Shown here: one piece after another, positions 7,389-14,889 of the stretch
Numbering within the stretch: the stretch's first letter is position 1
Layout: each line of letters opens with the position of its first letter
Assembly (NCBI GenBank): GCA_964532405.1
Contig: CAZHIC010000041.1
Span: 1-18,941, forward strand
Direction of reading: 5' to 3'
Length of the DNA: 18,941 nucleotides
DNA from: PALSA-1006 sp964532405
Lineage (GTDB): Bacteria > Pseudomonadota > Gammaproteobacteria > Burkholderiales > Gallionellaceae
The notes under the pieces: generated by a model
The model's input: only the letters and a program-made list of their open reading frames with translations
What the model was told of the DNA's origin: nothing
The model's database searches: none
Made by a program: the position numbers and the translations under genes

Positions 7389-8315
7389 TCAACTGTTCAA
7401 GTGCATGGCTTTTTCCACCACATCGCGCGTCAGATGCGGTGCAAAAAGTTCGATGAAGTCGTAAGTATAACCGCGCAGATATTCATTCTTGCGGATGGCG
7501 AGATGCGTAGTGGTGGGCTTGAACAGATGCGTCGTTTCGATTTTGCGCAGATGGCGGTCGCGTTCCGGGATGAATGCCAATTCGGCGAGGATGCCGATGC
7601 CCAATCCCAGTTCCACATAGGTCTTGATGACATCCGCGTCGATGGCGGTGAGCGCGATGTTCGGCGTGATGTTGGCGGCGGCGAAGGCTTCGTCGATTTT
7701 GCTGCGCCCGCTGAAGGCGAAGTCGTAGGTGATGATGGGGTACTCGGCCAGCTTTGCCAGTGTCAGCTTTTTTACTTCCAACAGAGGATGTCTGGGGGGC
7801 ACGGCCACGCAGTGATGCCAGTCGTAGCAGGGCAGCGAGACCAGCCCGTCGAACAACATAATGCTTTCCGAGGCGATGGCGACATCGGCTTCGCGGTTGA
7901 GCACTTGTTCGGCGATCTGTGTGGGGTTGCCCTGATGTAAGCCGAGTTTCACTTTGGGGTAACGTTTGACGAACTGCTTCACCACGGGGGGCAGGACGTA
8001 GCGCGCCTGCGTGTGCGTGGTGGCGAGCGTGAGATGCCCGCTGTCCTGCGCCCGAAACTCCTGCCCCACTTGTTTCAGGTTGTCAGATTCGTGCAGGATG
8101 CGCCGGGCGATATCGAGGATGGTCTTGCCGGCCTCGGTGAGGGCGACGATGCGCTTGCCGTTGCGCACGAAAATTTCGATGCCGAGCTCTTCTTCCAGCA
8201 GCTTGATCTGTTTGCTGATGCCGGGCTGCGAGGTGTACAGCGCGGCAGCCGCTTCCGAAATATTCAGGCCGCGCCGCACGATCTCGTTTAGATAGCGTAA
8301 TTGCTGCAAATTCAT
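7389..8315 (-). CDS. cysB: LysR-type regulator of cysteine biosynthesis, CysB/Cbl family
   Basis: The 308-residue protein has the N-terminal LysR helix-turn-helix (MNLQQLRYLNEIVRRG, then AAALYTSQPGISKQIKLLEEELG, about residues 1-60). The effector domain includes TTHTQARYVLPPVV, where Thr100, Thr102 and Gln103 correspond in position to residues that bind sulfate or N-acetylserine in CysB. CysB activates sulfate assimilation genes when sulfur is limiting. It is divergent from the permease-cys operon, with a 107-base AT-rich gap that likely carries its operator, the usual arrangement for a LysR regulator and its target. The paralogue Cbl is hard to separate from CysB by sequence alone, but the context favours CysB. 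cheY lies 77 bases downstream on the same strand. Confidence 0.93.
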   Translation of the reverse strand: MNLQQLRYLNEIVRRGLNISEAAAALYTSQPGISKQIKLLEEELGIEIFVRNGKRIVALTEAGKTILDIARRILHESDNLKQVGQEFRAQDSGHLTLATTHTQARYVLPPVVKQFVKRYPKVKLGLHQGNPTQIAEQVLNREADVAIASESIMLFDGLVSLPCYDWHHCVAVPPRHPLLEVKKLTLAKLAEYPIITYDFAFSGRSKIDEAFAAANITPNIALTAIDADVIKTYVELGLGIGILAELAFIPERDRHLRKIETTHLFKPTTTHLAIRKNEYLRGYTYDFIELFAPHLTRDVVEKAMHLNS

Positions 8316-8422
8316 GCCCGCTCCTTATATGGTAATTAGTTATAAAGTTCTAACGAAAAATTATTTAATAGTATATCTGCGTTCGGCTAGAATGCGCGCC
8401 TGAATTCAAGGGACGTATGTAT
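8316..8422. promoter_or_regulatory. divergent cysB / cys operon control region with putative CysB site
   Basis: The gap between the two divergent starts is strongly AT-rich (about 8326-8376) against a GC-rich background. It includes TTAGTTATAAAGTTCTAA, which resembles the loosely conserved half-sites bound by CysB. A -10-like TAGAAT lies at 8388-8393, with only a poor -35 (TTAATA, 8365-8370) at 17-base spacing, as expected for an activator-dependent promoter reading toward the cys operon. The operator position is inference; the base composition and spacing are seen directly. Confidence 0.45.
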
Positions 8423-9208
8423 ATGGATTGGCTGTACACGGTATCCGGTTTCGCGGTGGGGTTGATCGTCGGGGTAACCGGGGTCGGCGGTGGCTCGCTG
8501 ATGACGCCGTTATTGGTGCTGTTTTTCGGGGTGTCTCCGGCAACGGCAGTAGGCACGGATCTACTTTACGCATCACTGACCAAATCGCTGGGCGGCTGGG
8601 TGCATAGCCGCAACGGTTCGGTCGATTGGAAAGTGGTCGGGCTGTTGAGTTTGGGCAGTTTTCCGGCGGCACTGGTCACCATCGCGCTATTGAAATATCT
8701 GGCATTGGATGAAAAGACGCTGCGTGGTCTGGTGACCAGCGTGTTGAGCGTGGCGCTGTTGGCAACGGCGACGGCGTTGTTGTTGAAAGAGTGGATCAAA
8801 AAACTGGCACGGCGCAAAGATGGCACGGTATACGAGTTGCATCACCGCTATCTGCCCGCTGCCACGATTGTCACGGGTGTGGTGGTCGGGGCGCTGGTGA
8901 CCCTCTCTTCCATCGGGGCGGGGGTGCTGGGTACGGTGGCGCTGCTATTTTTATATCCGCGCATGACTCCGGTAAAAGTGGTGGGCACGGACATCGTGCA
9001 TGCCGTGCCGCTGACTGCCGTGGCGGGCATGGGGCACATGGCGCTGGGGACGGTGGACTTTGTGCTGCTGGGTAGCCTATTGCTGGGTTCGCTGCCGGGC
9101 ATCTACATCGGTAGCCACCTGAGCGCGAAAGTGCCGGAAAAAGTGTTGCGCCCTATCCTCGCGGTGATGCTGCTGGTCATCGGTTTGAAGATGGTGTTTT
9201 ACAAATAA
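8423..9208 (+). CDS. TauE/SafE-family permease (sulfite exporter or sulfate permease)
   Basis: The 261-residue polytopic inner-membrane protein has about seven or eight hydrophobic segments. It shows the family pattern of a glycine-rich first helix (GVTGVGGGSLMTPLLVLFFG) and its repeat in the second half (TLSSIGAGVLGTVALLFLYP, then VGTDIVHAVP). TauE/SafE proteins move organosulfonates, sulfite, sulfate or other anions. As first gene of the cys operon and divergent from cysB, it probably handles sulfate uptake or sulfite efflux; direction and substrate cannot be decided from sequence. AAGGGA at 8408-8413 gives 9-base spacing to ATG 8423. An in-frame ATG at 8417 is only 3 bases from it and would add two residues. 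Confidence 0.85.
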   Translation: MDWLYTVSGFAVGLIVGVTGVGGGSLMTPLLVLFFGVSPATAVGTDLLYASLTKSLGGWVHSRNGSVDWKVVGLLSLGSFPAALVTIALLKYLALDEKTLRGLVTSVLSVALLATATALLLKEWIKKLARRKDGTVYELHHRYLPAATIVTGVVVGALVTLSSIGAGVLGTVALLFLYPRMTPVKVVGTDIVHAVPLTAVAGMGHMALGTVDFVLLGSLLLGSLPGIYIGSHLSAKVPEKVLRPILAVMLLVIGLKMVFYK

Positions 9209-9217
9209 GGAAATATG

Positions 9218-9448
9218 ATGAGCGAGAATAAACTTAATAAACCGAAACAAGTGAGCTGGTTTAACGGCTGCGGCGGACGCATCGGCGTGGTGGTCGGACA
9301 GACCGGTGAGCACGCTTACATCGGCGCGGCCTTGCGCCACGATGAAGATGCGGATGTGGGGCATATTCTCGCTTACGGCGCGAAATTTCCGCTCGCTGCC
9401 GCATTGTTGTTGCCCGTGTCGAAGCGCTACCCGGACGAGGAAAAGTAA
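9218..9448 (+). CDS. small uncharacterised protein of the cys operon (76 residues)
   Basis: I do not recognise this family. The 76-residue product is soluble-looking, with a GCGGRIGVVVGQTGEHAYIG core holding its only cysteine, and a charged C-terminus (SKRYPDEEK). A Shine-Dalgarno AAGGA at 9207-9211 overlaps the permease stop and sits 6 bases before ATG 9218; ATG 9215 is an alternative start. The gene ends 1 base before cysI, and GAGG inside its last codons (9437-9440) serves as the cysI ribosome binding site. Translational coupling with sulfite reductase is therefore likely. Codon use resembles the neighbouring genes. Its role could be assembly, regulation or electron transfer for CysI, but this is guilt by association only. 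Confidence 0.8.
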   Translation: MSENKLNKPKQVSWFNGCGGRIGVVVGQTGEHAYIGAALRHDEDADVGHILAYGAKFPLAAALLLPVSKRYPDEEK

Positions 9449-9449
9449 A

Positions 9450-11195
9450 ATGTATCGCTACGACCAATTCGATCACCGGATCACGGCGGAACGCGTCGCG
9501 CAGTTTCGCGATCAGGTGCGCCGCAGGCTATCCGACGAGCTGACAGAGGACGAGTTCCGCGTGCTGCGCCTGCAAAACGGTCTGTACATGCAGATCCACG
9601 CCTACATGTTGCGCATCGCCGTGCCTTACGGGCTGGTGAGCGCCGACCAGATGCGCATGTTCGCGCATATCGCGCGCAAGTATGATCGCGGCTACGGGCA
9701 TTTCACCACGCGTCAGAACATCCAGTTCAACTGGCTCAAGCTGCAAGATGCGCCGGATATTCTGGCTGATCTGGCCAGTGTCGAGATGCACGCCAACCAG
9801 ACTTCCGGCAACTGCATCCGCAATATCACCAGCGACGAGTTCGCCGGGGTGGCGCGCGACGAGATCGTCGATCCGCGCCCGTATGCCGAGATACTGCGCC
9901 AATGGAGCACCTTCCATCCCGAGTTCGCCTACTTGCCGCGCAAATTCAAGTTCGCCATCACCGGCGCAGCGGAAGACCGCGCCGCCATCGCGGTGCACGA
10001 CATTGGTCTGCAAGCCTTGCGTAATGCGCAGGGCGAGGAGGGCTTCCGCGTGCTGGTCGGCGGCGGGCTGGGCCGCACGCCCGTCATCGGCGCAGAGATT
10101 GCCGCCTTCATCCCGTGGCAGCACATCATCACTTATGCTGAATCTATGGTGCGTGTGTATAACGAATATGGCCGCCGCGACAATATGTACAAGGCGCGCA
10201 TCAAGATACTGGTGAAGGCGCTCGGTATCGCAGAGTTTAAACGCCAGGTGGAAGCCGATTGGCAGTTCACCAAAGACGGCCCGTGCACCCTCACCCGGGC
10301 GGAACTGGATCGCGTTTCTGCATGCTTCACCGCGCCGGATTACGGGCAACTGCCTGAAGGCGATGCGGCGGTGACCTCGTTGCAAAATGAAAATAAAGCT
10401 TTTGCCAATTGGCTACAGCGCAACGTTAAACCGCACAAGATGCCGGGCTATGCGGCGGTGGTGCTGTCGTTGAAAAAGACCGGCATCGCGCCGGGCGACG
10501 CCACCGCCGAGCAAATGGACGCGGCGGCTGAGTTGGCCGACAAGTACAGCTTCGGCGAACTGCGCATCACGCACATGCAGAATCTGGTGCTGGCGGATGT
10601 CAAACAATCCGACCTTATCGCCTTGTGGGAAGCGGCTAAAACACTGGGCATGGCAACCGCCAATATCGGGCTGTTGACCGACATCATCTGCTGCCCGGGT
10701 GGCGATTTCTGCTCGCTGGCGAATGCGCGTTCCATCCCCTTGGCAAAAGCGATAGCCGAACGTTTCGACGACGTCGATTATCAGCACGACATCGGCGACA
10801 TCGAGATCAATATCTCCGGCTGTATCAATGCCTGCGGCCATCATCACGTCGGCCACATCGGCATCCTCGGTGTGGATAAGGATGGCGATGAGTGGTATCA
10901 AATCTCCATTGGCGGTGCGCAGGGAAACACGGCCAGCCTGGGCAAAGTCATCGGGCGCTCCTTCAGTTTCGAGCAGATGCCGGAAGTGGTCGCGCGCCTG
11001 TTGCAGCTGTATGTGCGCGAGCGTTTTGAAGATGAGCGTTTTATCGACACCGTGCGGCGCATCGGTATCGAGCCTTTCAAGAATTTTGTCTATGCCACGC
11101 CCGTGGCGCAGGATGAGAAGTTGTTTATGCCCGACTACGATTTGCTCAAAATCGGTATGTCTTACGACACGCCTTACTACTCGCCGAGGTTCTGA
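9450..11195 (+). CDS. cysI: assimilatory sulfite reductase hemoprotein CysI
   Basis: The 581-residue enzyme reduces sulfite to sulfide by six electrons using siroheme coupled to a 4Fe-4S cluster. The cluster ligands are visible: CCPGGDFC (Cys415 and Cys421 as Cx5C) and GCINACG (Cys458 and Cys462 as Cx3C). The two-fold nitrite/sulfite reductase repeat is present (GHFTTRQNIQFNW and YSFGELRITHMQNL). YLPRKFK and TSGNCIRN are typical of the Pseudomonas/beta-type CysI. The start ATG 9450 was chosen because GAGG at 9437-9440 precedes it and MYRYDQFDHRI is the usual N-terminus; a longer frame reaching upstream to 9306 overlaps the preceding gene. No cysJ flavoprotein gene is in the operon. Electrons probably come from ferredoxin or another donor. 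The stop overlaps the DUF934 start by 1 base. Confidence 0.96.
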   Translation: MYRYDQFDHRITAERVAQFRDQVRRRLSDELTEDEFRVLRLQNGLYMQIHAYMLRIAVPYGLVSADQMRMFAHIARKYDRGYGHFTTRQNIQFNWLKLQDAPDILADLASVEMHANQTSGNCIRNITSDEFAGVARDEIVDPRPYAEILRQWSTFHPEFAYLPRKFKFAITGAAEDRAAIAVHDIGLQALRNAQGEEGFRVLVGGGLGRTPVIGAEIAAFIPWQHIITYAESMVRVYNEYGRRDNMYKARIKILVKALGIAEFKRQVEADWQFTKDGPCTLTRAELDRVSACFTAPDYGQLPEGDAAVTSLQNENKAFANWLQRNVKPHKMPGYAAVVLSLKKTGIAPGDATAEQMDAAAELADKYSFGELRITHMQNLVLADVKQSDLIALWEAAKTLGMATANIGLLTDIICCPGGDFCSLANARSIPLAKAIAERFDDVDYQHDIGDIEINISGCINACGHHHVGHIGILGVDKDGDEWYQISIGGAQGNTASLGKVIGRSFSFEQMPEVVARLLQLYVRERFEDERFIDTVRRIGIEPFKNFVYATPVAQDEKLFMPDYDLLKIGMSYDTPYYSPRF

Positions 11196-11707
11196 TGATC
11201 ATCAAAAACAAAACGATCGTTGATGACGGATGGACAGTGTTGCGCTTGTCCGAGAGTGACACGCCGGAAAGCGTTGCCGTGCCATCCGGCAAAGTCATCG
11301 TGCCGCTGAAAGTGTGGCAGGCACAACGCGATACCTTGCAACATCGTACCGACATCGGCGTGTGGCTTGCCAGCGACGAACGCGCGGAGGAACTGCAAAA
11401 CGATGCGGCGAAATTTTCCGTGATCGCCGTGGACTTCCCCAAGTTCGCGGATGGGCGCGGTTATTCGATTGCGCACCATCTCCGTGTGCGCTTGAATTAT
11501 CGCGGTGAATTGCGCGCTATCGGCGATGTATTGCGCGACCAGATGTTCTACATGCAGCGTGTAGGCTTCGATGCGTTCGTCCCCAGAGCCGACAAAGATA
11601 TTCACGAGGCTCTCAAAGGCTTGAGTGATTTTTCTTGCACTTATCAAGCCTCGACAGATGAAGCGCAGCCGTTATTCCGGCGCGCGCAACGCGGGGGTGC
11701 GTTATGA
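11195..11707 (+). CDS. DUF934 family protein, sulfite-reductase associated
   Basis: The 170-residue soluble protein matches the DUF934 family, which is habitually encoded next to cysI in Proteobacteria and has no settled function. Recognisable parts are VPLKVWQAQRD, the segment VIAVDFPKFADGRGYSIAHH (about residues 76-95) and LRAIGDVLRDQMFYMQRVGFDAF, which are the family's most conserved stretches. It is tightly coupled on both sides: TGATG overlap with cysI upstream and a 4-base ATGA overlap with cysH downstream. The absence of cysJ makes a helper role for CysI, in electron delivery or complex formation, reasonable but unproven. There is no signal peptide and no cysteine cluster motif. Confidence 0.9.
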   Translation: MIIKNKTIVDDGWTVLRLSESDTPESVAVPSGKVIVPLKVWQAQRDTLQHRTDIGVWLASDERAEELQNDAAKFSVIAVDFPKFADGRGYSIAHHLRVRLNYRGELRAIGDVLRDQMFYMQRVGFDAFVPRADKDIHEALKGLSDFSCTYQASTDEAQPLFRRAQRGGAL

Positions 11708-12417
11708 ATACATTGCAACAGAAAATCGAACAGGGGGTAGCGCTGTTGCAGCAAGCGGCACGCGAGTTCGCCCCGGTGACGTTCGCTAACAGTCTGGGTG
11801 CGGAAGATATGGTGCTGACCGACTTGATCGCCAAACATCAGCCGGACATTGAAATGTTCAGCCTGGATACCGGGCGCCTGCCGCAAGAAACCTACGACCT
11901 GATGCAGGCGGTGCGTGTGCGTTACAGCGTGCCGCTGCGTGTGTACTTTCCCGCCGCTGAGAAAGTGGAATCACTGGTGGCACGCATAGGCGTAAACGGT
12001 TTTTACGACAGCGTGGACAACCGCAAGGCTTGCTGTCATGTGCGCAAGGTCGAGCCATTAAAGCGCGCACTGGCGGGGAAAAAAGCATGGATCACCGGTA
12101 TGCGCCGCGAACAGGCCGTGACGCGGGGCAGTCTCGAAGTGTCGGCGTTCGACGCCGATCACGGCTTGCAGAAATTCAATCCGCTGCTGGACTGGACGAA
12201 TGCCGAGGTGTGGGAATACATCAAGGCGAACGATGTTCCGTACAATGCGCTGCACGATCAGTTCTATCCTAGCATCGGTTGTGCGCCTTGCACGCGCGCC
12301 ATCACGCCGGGCGAGGATGTTCGGGCGGGACGCTGGTGGTGGGAGGATCCGCAGAATAAAGAGTGCGGATTGCATGTCGGCAAGACCTCGGCGCTGAAAT
12401 TTTCTGCGGCAAAATAA
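11704..12417 (+). CDS. cysH: APS reductase (adenylylsulfate reductase, thioredoxin-dependent)
   Basis: The 237-residue cytoplasmic enzyme reduces adenylylsulfate to sulfite and AMP. Nucleotide-binding features include NSLGAEDMVLTDL and LDTGRLPQETYDLM. The Fe-S cluster cysteine pairs that mark APS (rather than PAPS) reductases are present: Cys110-Cys111 in KACCHVRK, and Cys193 and Cys196 in IGCAPC. The catalytic cysteine is Cys221 in KECGLHVGK, preceded by GRWWWED. APS specificity fits the lack of a cysC APS-kinase gene or a CysC fusion on cysN in this window. The start overlaps the DUF934 stop by 4 bases. A hairpin-forming repeat begins just 5 bases after the stop and separates cysH from cysD. 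Confidence 0.95.
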   Translation: MNTLQQKIEQGVALLQQAAREFAPVTFANSLGAEDMVLTDLIAKHQPDIEMFSLDTGRLPQETYDLMQAVRVRYSVPLRVYFPAAEKVESLVARIGVNGFYDSVDNRKACCHVRKVEPLKRALAGKKAWITGMRREQAVTRGSLEVSAFDADHGLQKFNPLLDWTNAEVWEYIKANDVPYNALHDQFYPSIGCAPCTRAITPGEDVRAGRWWWEDPQNKECGLHVGKTSALKFSAAK

Positions 12418-12422
12418 ATATG

Positions 12423-12503
12423 CGTAGGATGGGTTGAGCGTAGCGATACCCATCGTTGGAAAGATGATTTTGTTGGGTATCGCTACGCTCAACCCAACCT
12501 ACG
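12423..12503. repeat. long inverted repeat (hairpin element) between cysH and cysD
   Basis: Two 32-base arms, 12423-12454 and 12472-12503, are inverted copies matching at 30 of 32 positions around a 17-base loop. The core of each arm is GGGTTGAGCGTAGCGATACC or its complement. This is of the GTAGG-TGGGTTGAGC type of dispersed palindromic repeat seen in many bacterial genomes. There is no T-run after it, so it is not a simple intrinsic terminator. In the mRNA it would fold very stably between two operon genes. Confidence 0.9.
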
Positions 12504-12534
12504 GTTGATGTGGCAAATATAAATAGAGAGAAAT

Positions 12535-13440
12535 ATGAGCAAACACACCTTCACCCATTTGGATGCGCTGGAAAGCGAATCCATTCATATCATGCGCGAG
12601 GTCGCGGCGGAATGTAAAAATCCGGCGCTGCTGTTTTCCGGCGGCAAGGATTCCATCGTCATGCTGCGTTTGGCAGAGAAGGCGTTTCGCCCGGCGAAAT
12701 TTCCGTTTCCGCTGGTGCATATCGACACCGAGCATAACTTCCCCGAAGTGATCGAGTGCCGCGACAAATTGGCGAAAGACTTGGGCGAGCGCCTCATCGT
12801 GCGTTCGTTGGAAGACTCGATCAAGCGCGGCAGCATTGTCATCAAAGATTTGGATAAGCCGCGCAATCCGTTTCAGTCGGTGACGCTGCTGGAAACGATT
12901 GCCGAGTTCGGTTTCGATGCCTGCATGGGCGGCGCACGGCGCGATGAAGAAAAAGCGCGCGCCAAGGAACGTATCTTCTCTTTCCGCGACGAGTTCGGCC
13001 AATGGGACCCGAAGAACCAGCGCCCGGAGTTGTGGGATACCTACAATACGCGCGTCCACAATGGCGAGAACATCCGCGTGTTCCCGATCAGCAACTGGAC
13101 GGAGATGGACATCTGGGAATACATCGGGCGCGAGAAGCTGCATATCCCCAATATTTATTTTGCACACGAGCGCGAAGTGATCCGACGCGGCAACAATGTG
13201 ATTCCGGTGTCGCATCTGGTGCAGCCGAAGCCGGGCGAGAAGGTGGAAGTGGTCACTGTGCGTTTCCGTACTGTGGGCGACATGACTTGTACCGCACCTG
13301 TCGAATCCACCGCGCGCACCGTGGACGAGATCATCGCAGAGACCGCAACCACGCGCATCACCGAACGCGGCGCGACACGCATGGACGATCAGACTTCGGA
13401 AGCGTCGATGGAGCTGCGCAAAAAAGAAGGCTATTTTTAA
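12535..13440 (+). CDS. cysD: sulfate adenylyltransferase subunit 2, CysD
   Basis: CysD forms APS from ATP and sulfate, driven by GTP hydrolysis on its partner CysN. The 301-residue length is normal for the family. The pyrophosphatase-type loop is FSGGKDS (residues 34-40). Other family features are VHIDTEHNFPEV, MGGARRDEEKARAKER, FPISNWTEMDIWEYI and the C-terminal segment TSEASMELRKKEGYF. AGAGAG at 12525-12530 is the ribosome binding site. The 117-base gap to cysH holds a stable inverted repeat, and the 105-base gap to cysN holds another, so cysD may be transcribed or processed apart from the tightly packed upstream genes. Confidence 0.97.
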   Translation: MSKHTFTHLDALESESIHIMREVAAECKNPALLFSGGKDSIVMLRLAEKAFRPAKFPFPLVHIDTEHNFPEVIECRDKLAKDLGERLIVRSLEDSIKRGSIVIKDLDKPRNPFQSVTLLETIAEFGFDACMGGARRDEEKARAKERIFSFRDEFGQWDPKNQRPELWDTYNTRVHNGENIRVFPISNWTEMDIWEYIGREKLHIPNIYFAHEREVIRRGNNVIPVSHLVQPKPGEKVEVVTVRFRTVGDMTCTAPVESTARTVDEIIAETATTRITERGATRMDDQTSEASMELRKKEGYF

Positions 13441-13471
13441 GTTAAACGTGACGCGCCGCTTTGCGGCTTAA

Positions 13472-13515
13472 GTGAAAAGTGAAACGCAAAATCGGTTCTA
13501 CGTTTCACCTTTCAC
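13472..13515. repeat. inverted repeat between cysD and cysN
   Basis: The arms GTGAAAAGTGAAACG (13472-13486) and CGTTTCACCTTTCAC (13501-13515) pair at 14 of 15 positions, the remaining one being a possible A-C mismatch, with a 14-base loop. A smaller hairpin GCCGC-TTT-GCGGC lies just upstream at 13455-13467. Neither is followed by a T-run typical of a terminator, though TTTTT at 13526-13530 lies 10 bases later. GTGAAA/TTTCAC-rich palindromes recur between genes in related bacteria by recollection, not by search. Confidence 0.75.
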
Positions 13516-13545
13516 ATCTCAACAGTTTTTATGAGGTCAGGCATT

Positions 13546-14799
13546 ATGAGCAACACCACACAACTACTACGTTTCATTACCGCCGGCAGCGTGGACGACG
13601 GCAAGAGCACGCTGATCGGCCGTTTGCTGCACGACTCGAAGTCGATCTTCGAGGATCAATACTCGGCGATTTCGAAGACCAGCGAGAAGCGCGGCATGGC
13701 CGCAGTCGATCTGTCTTTGCTCACCGACGGTCTGCAAGCCGAGCGCGAGCAGGGCATCACCATCGACGTGGCCTATCGTTATTTCGCCACGCCCAAGCGC
13801 AAGTTCATCATCGGCGATACGCCGGGGCATGAGCAGTACACGCGCAACATGGTGACAGCGGCTTCCACGGCCAATCTGGTCGTCATTCTGATCGACGCGC
13901 GCAAAGGCGTGCTGGTACAGACGCGCCGCCACACCTACCTCGCCAGCTTGGTCGGCGTGCCGCACATCGTGCTGGCGGTGAACAAGATGGACATGGTGGA
14001 TTATTCGCAAGCGCGTTTCGACGAGATCGTGACCGAGTACAAAAAATTCGCCGCGCAACTGGAGCTGCACGATGTGACTTGCATCCCCATGTCCGCGTTG
14101 AACGGCGACATGGTAGTGGATAGAGGCGACAAACTGGATTGGTACAAAGGCCCGGCTTTGCTGGAGTTGCTGGAGACGGTCGAGATCGACCACGATGTGA
14201 ACACCAGCGACTTCCGTTTTCCCGTGCAGTGGGTGTGCCGCCCGCAGACCGAGGAGTATCACGACTTCAGGGGCTTCATGGGGCGCATCGAGGCGGGCGA
14301 AGTGTCGGTCGGCGATGAAGTGACCATCCTGCCGTCCGGTCGCACCACCAAGGTCAAGGAGATCGTCACTTACGACGGCAAGCTGCAAACCGCGTTTGCA
14401 CCGCAGTCCGTGACCATCACGCTGGCCGATGAGATCGACATCTCGCGCGGCGATATGTTTGTCAAAACGAGCGCGAACCCACCCAAAGTGGAGAAGGAAT
14501 TCGAGGCCATGTTGTGCTGGTTGTCGGAAACTCCGCTGGACAAGAATCGCAAGTATCTGATCAAACACACCACGCGTACAGCGAAGTGCCTGTTCTCGCG
14601 TCTTTACTATCGTGTGGACGTGAATACGCTGGAGCCGCACGAGGTGGACAAGCTGAACATGAACGACATCGCCCGTGTCGCAATCAAGGTTCAGCAGCCG
14701 TTGGTGTTCGACAGCTACGAAATCGACCGGGCGACGGGCAGCTTTATTGTCATCGACGAGGCAACAAATAACACCGTAGCGGCAGGCATGATCGCCTGA
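13546..14799 (+). CDS. cysN: sulfate adenylyltransferase subunit 1 (GTPase), CysN
   Basis: CysN is the GTP-hydrolysing subunit that powers APS synthesis by CysD. It is an EF-Tu-like GTPase with GSVDDGKST (residues 14-22, P-loop), DTPGHEQY (91-98), NKMD (146-149) and a later SAL. Beta-barrel domains follow. The 417-residue form stops without a CysC kinase domain, unlike NodQ/CysNC fusions, which agrees with the APS-type CysH. ATG 13546 was chosen over ATG 13531 because GAGGT at 13533-13537 lies 8 bases before it and MSNTTQLLRFITAGSVDDGKST is the usual N-terminus. A hairpin follows 7 bases after the stop, so cysN is probably the last gene of the cys operon. Confidence 0.96.
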   Translation: MSNTTQLLRFITAGSVDDGKSTLIGRLLHDSKSIFEDQYSAISKTSEKRGMAAVDLSLLTDGLQAEREQGITIDVAYRYFATPKRKFIIGDTPGHEQYTRNMVTAASTANLVVILIDARKGVLVQTRRHTYLASLVGVPHIVLAVNKMDMVDYSQARFDEIVTEYKKFAAQLELHDVTCIPMSALNGDMVVDRGDKLDWYKGPALLELLETVEIDHDVNTSDFRFPVQWVCRPQTEEYHDFRGFMGRIEAGEVSVGDEVTILPSGRTTKVKEIVTYDGKLQTAFAPQSVTITLADEIDISRGDMFVKTSANPPKVEKEFEAMLCWLSETPLDKNRKYLIKHTTRTAKCLFSRLYYRVDVNTLEPHEVDKLNMNDIARVAIKVQQPLVFDSYEIDRATGSFIVIDEATNNTVAAGMIA

Positions 14800-14806
14800 A
14801 GTGGCG

Positions 14807-14846
14807 ACAGGCAGGCTTGATCAGGTTCACGCTCAATCTTGCCTGT
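14807..14846 (+). terminator. candidate hairpin terminator after cysN
   Basis: ACAGGCAGGCTTGA (14807-14820) pairs with TCAATCTTGCCTGT (14833-14846): 12 Watson-Crick pairs, one G-U and one mismatch, with a 12-base loop. The following bases GTTATTGTAT are T-containing but not a strong T-run, so efficiency is uncertain. Its position 7 bases after the cysN stop and before an unrelated gene supports a terminator role. Confidence 0.5.
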
Positions 14847-14889
14847 GTTATTGTATGAGCCAGTTTCAGCCATATCCCCCAATATCGCC

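Noticed and set aside
7370..7395. GTTGAG...CTCAAC inverted repeat as a terminator between cysB and cheY
   Set aside because: The stem is only 6 bp, the loop is 14 bases, and the minus-strand downstream sequence is A-rich rather than T-rich.
9306..9449. Longer N-terminal extension of cysI in the same frame
   Set aside because: It overlaps the 76-residue gene, lacks the family's N-terminal sequence, and ATG 9450 has a GAGG ribosome binding site and the expected MYRYDQ start.
13567..14640. Long minus-strand frame opposite cysN (357 residues)
   Set aside because: It is antisense to an unambiguous cysN with intact GTPase motifs; the histidine/arginine-rich composition is typical of a shadow frame.
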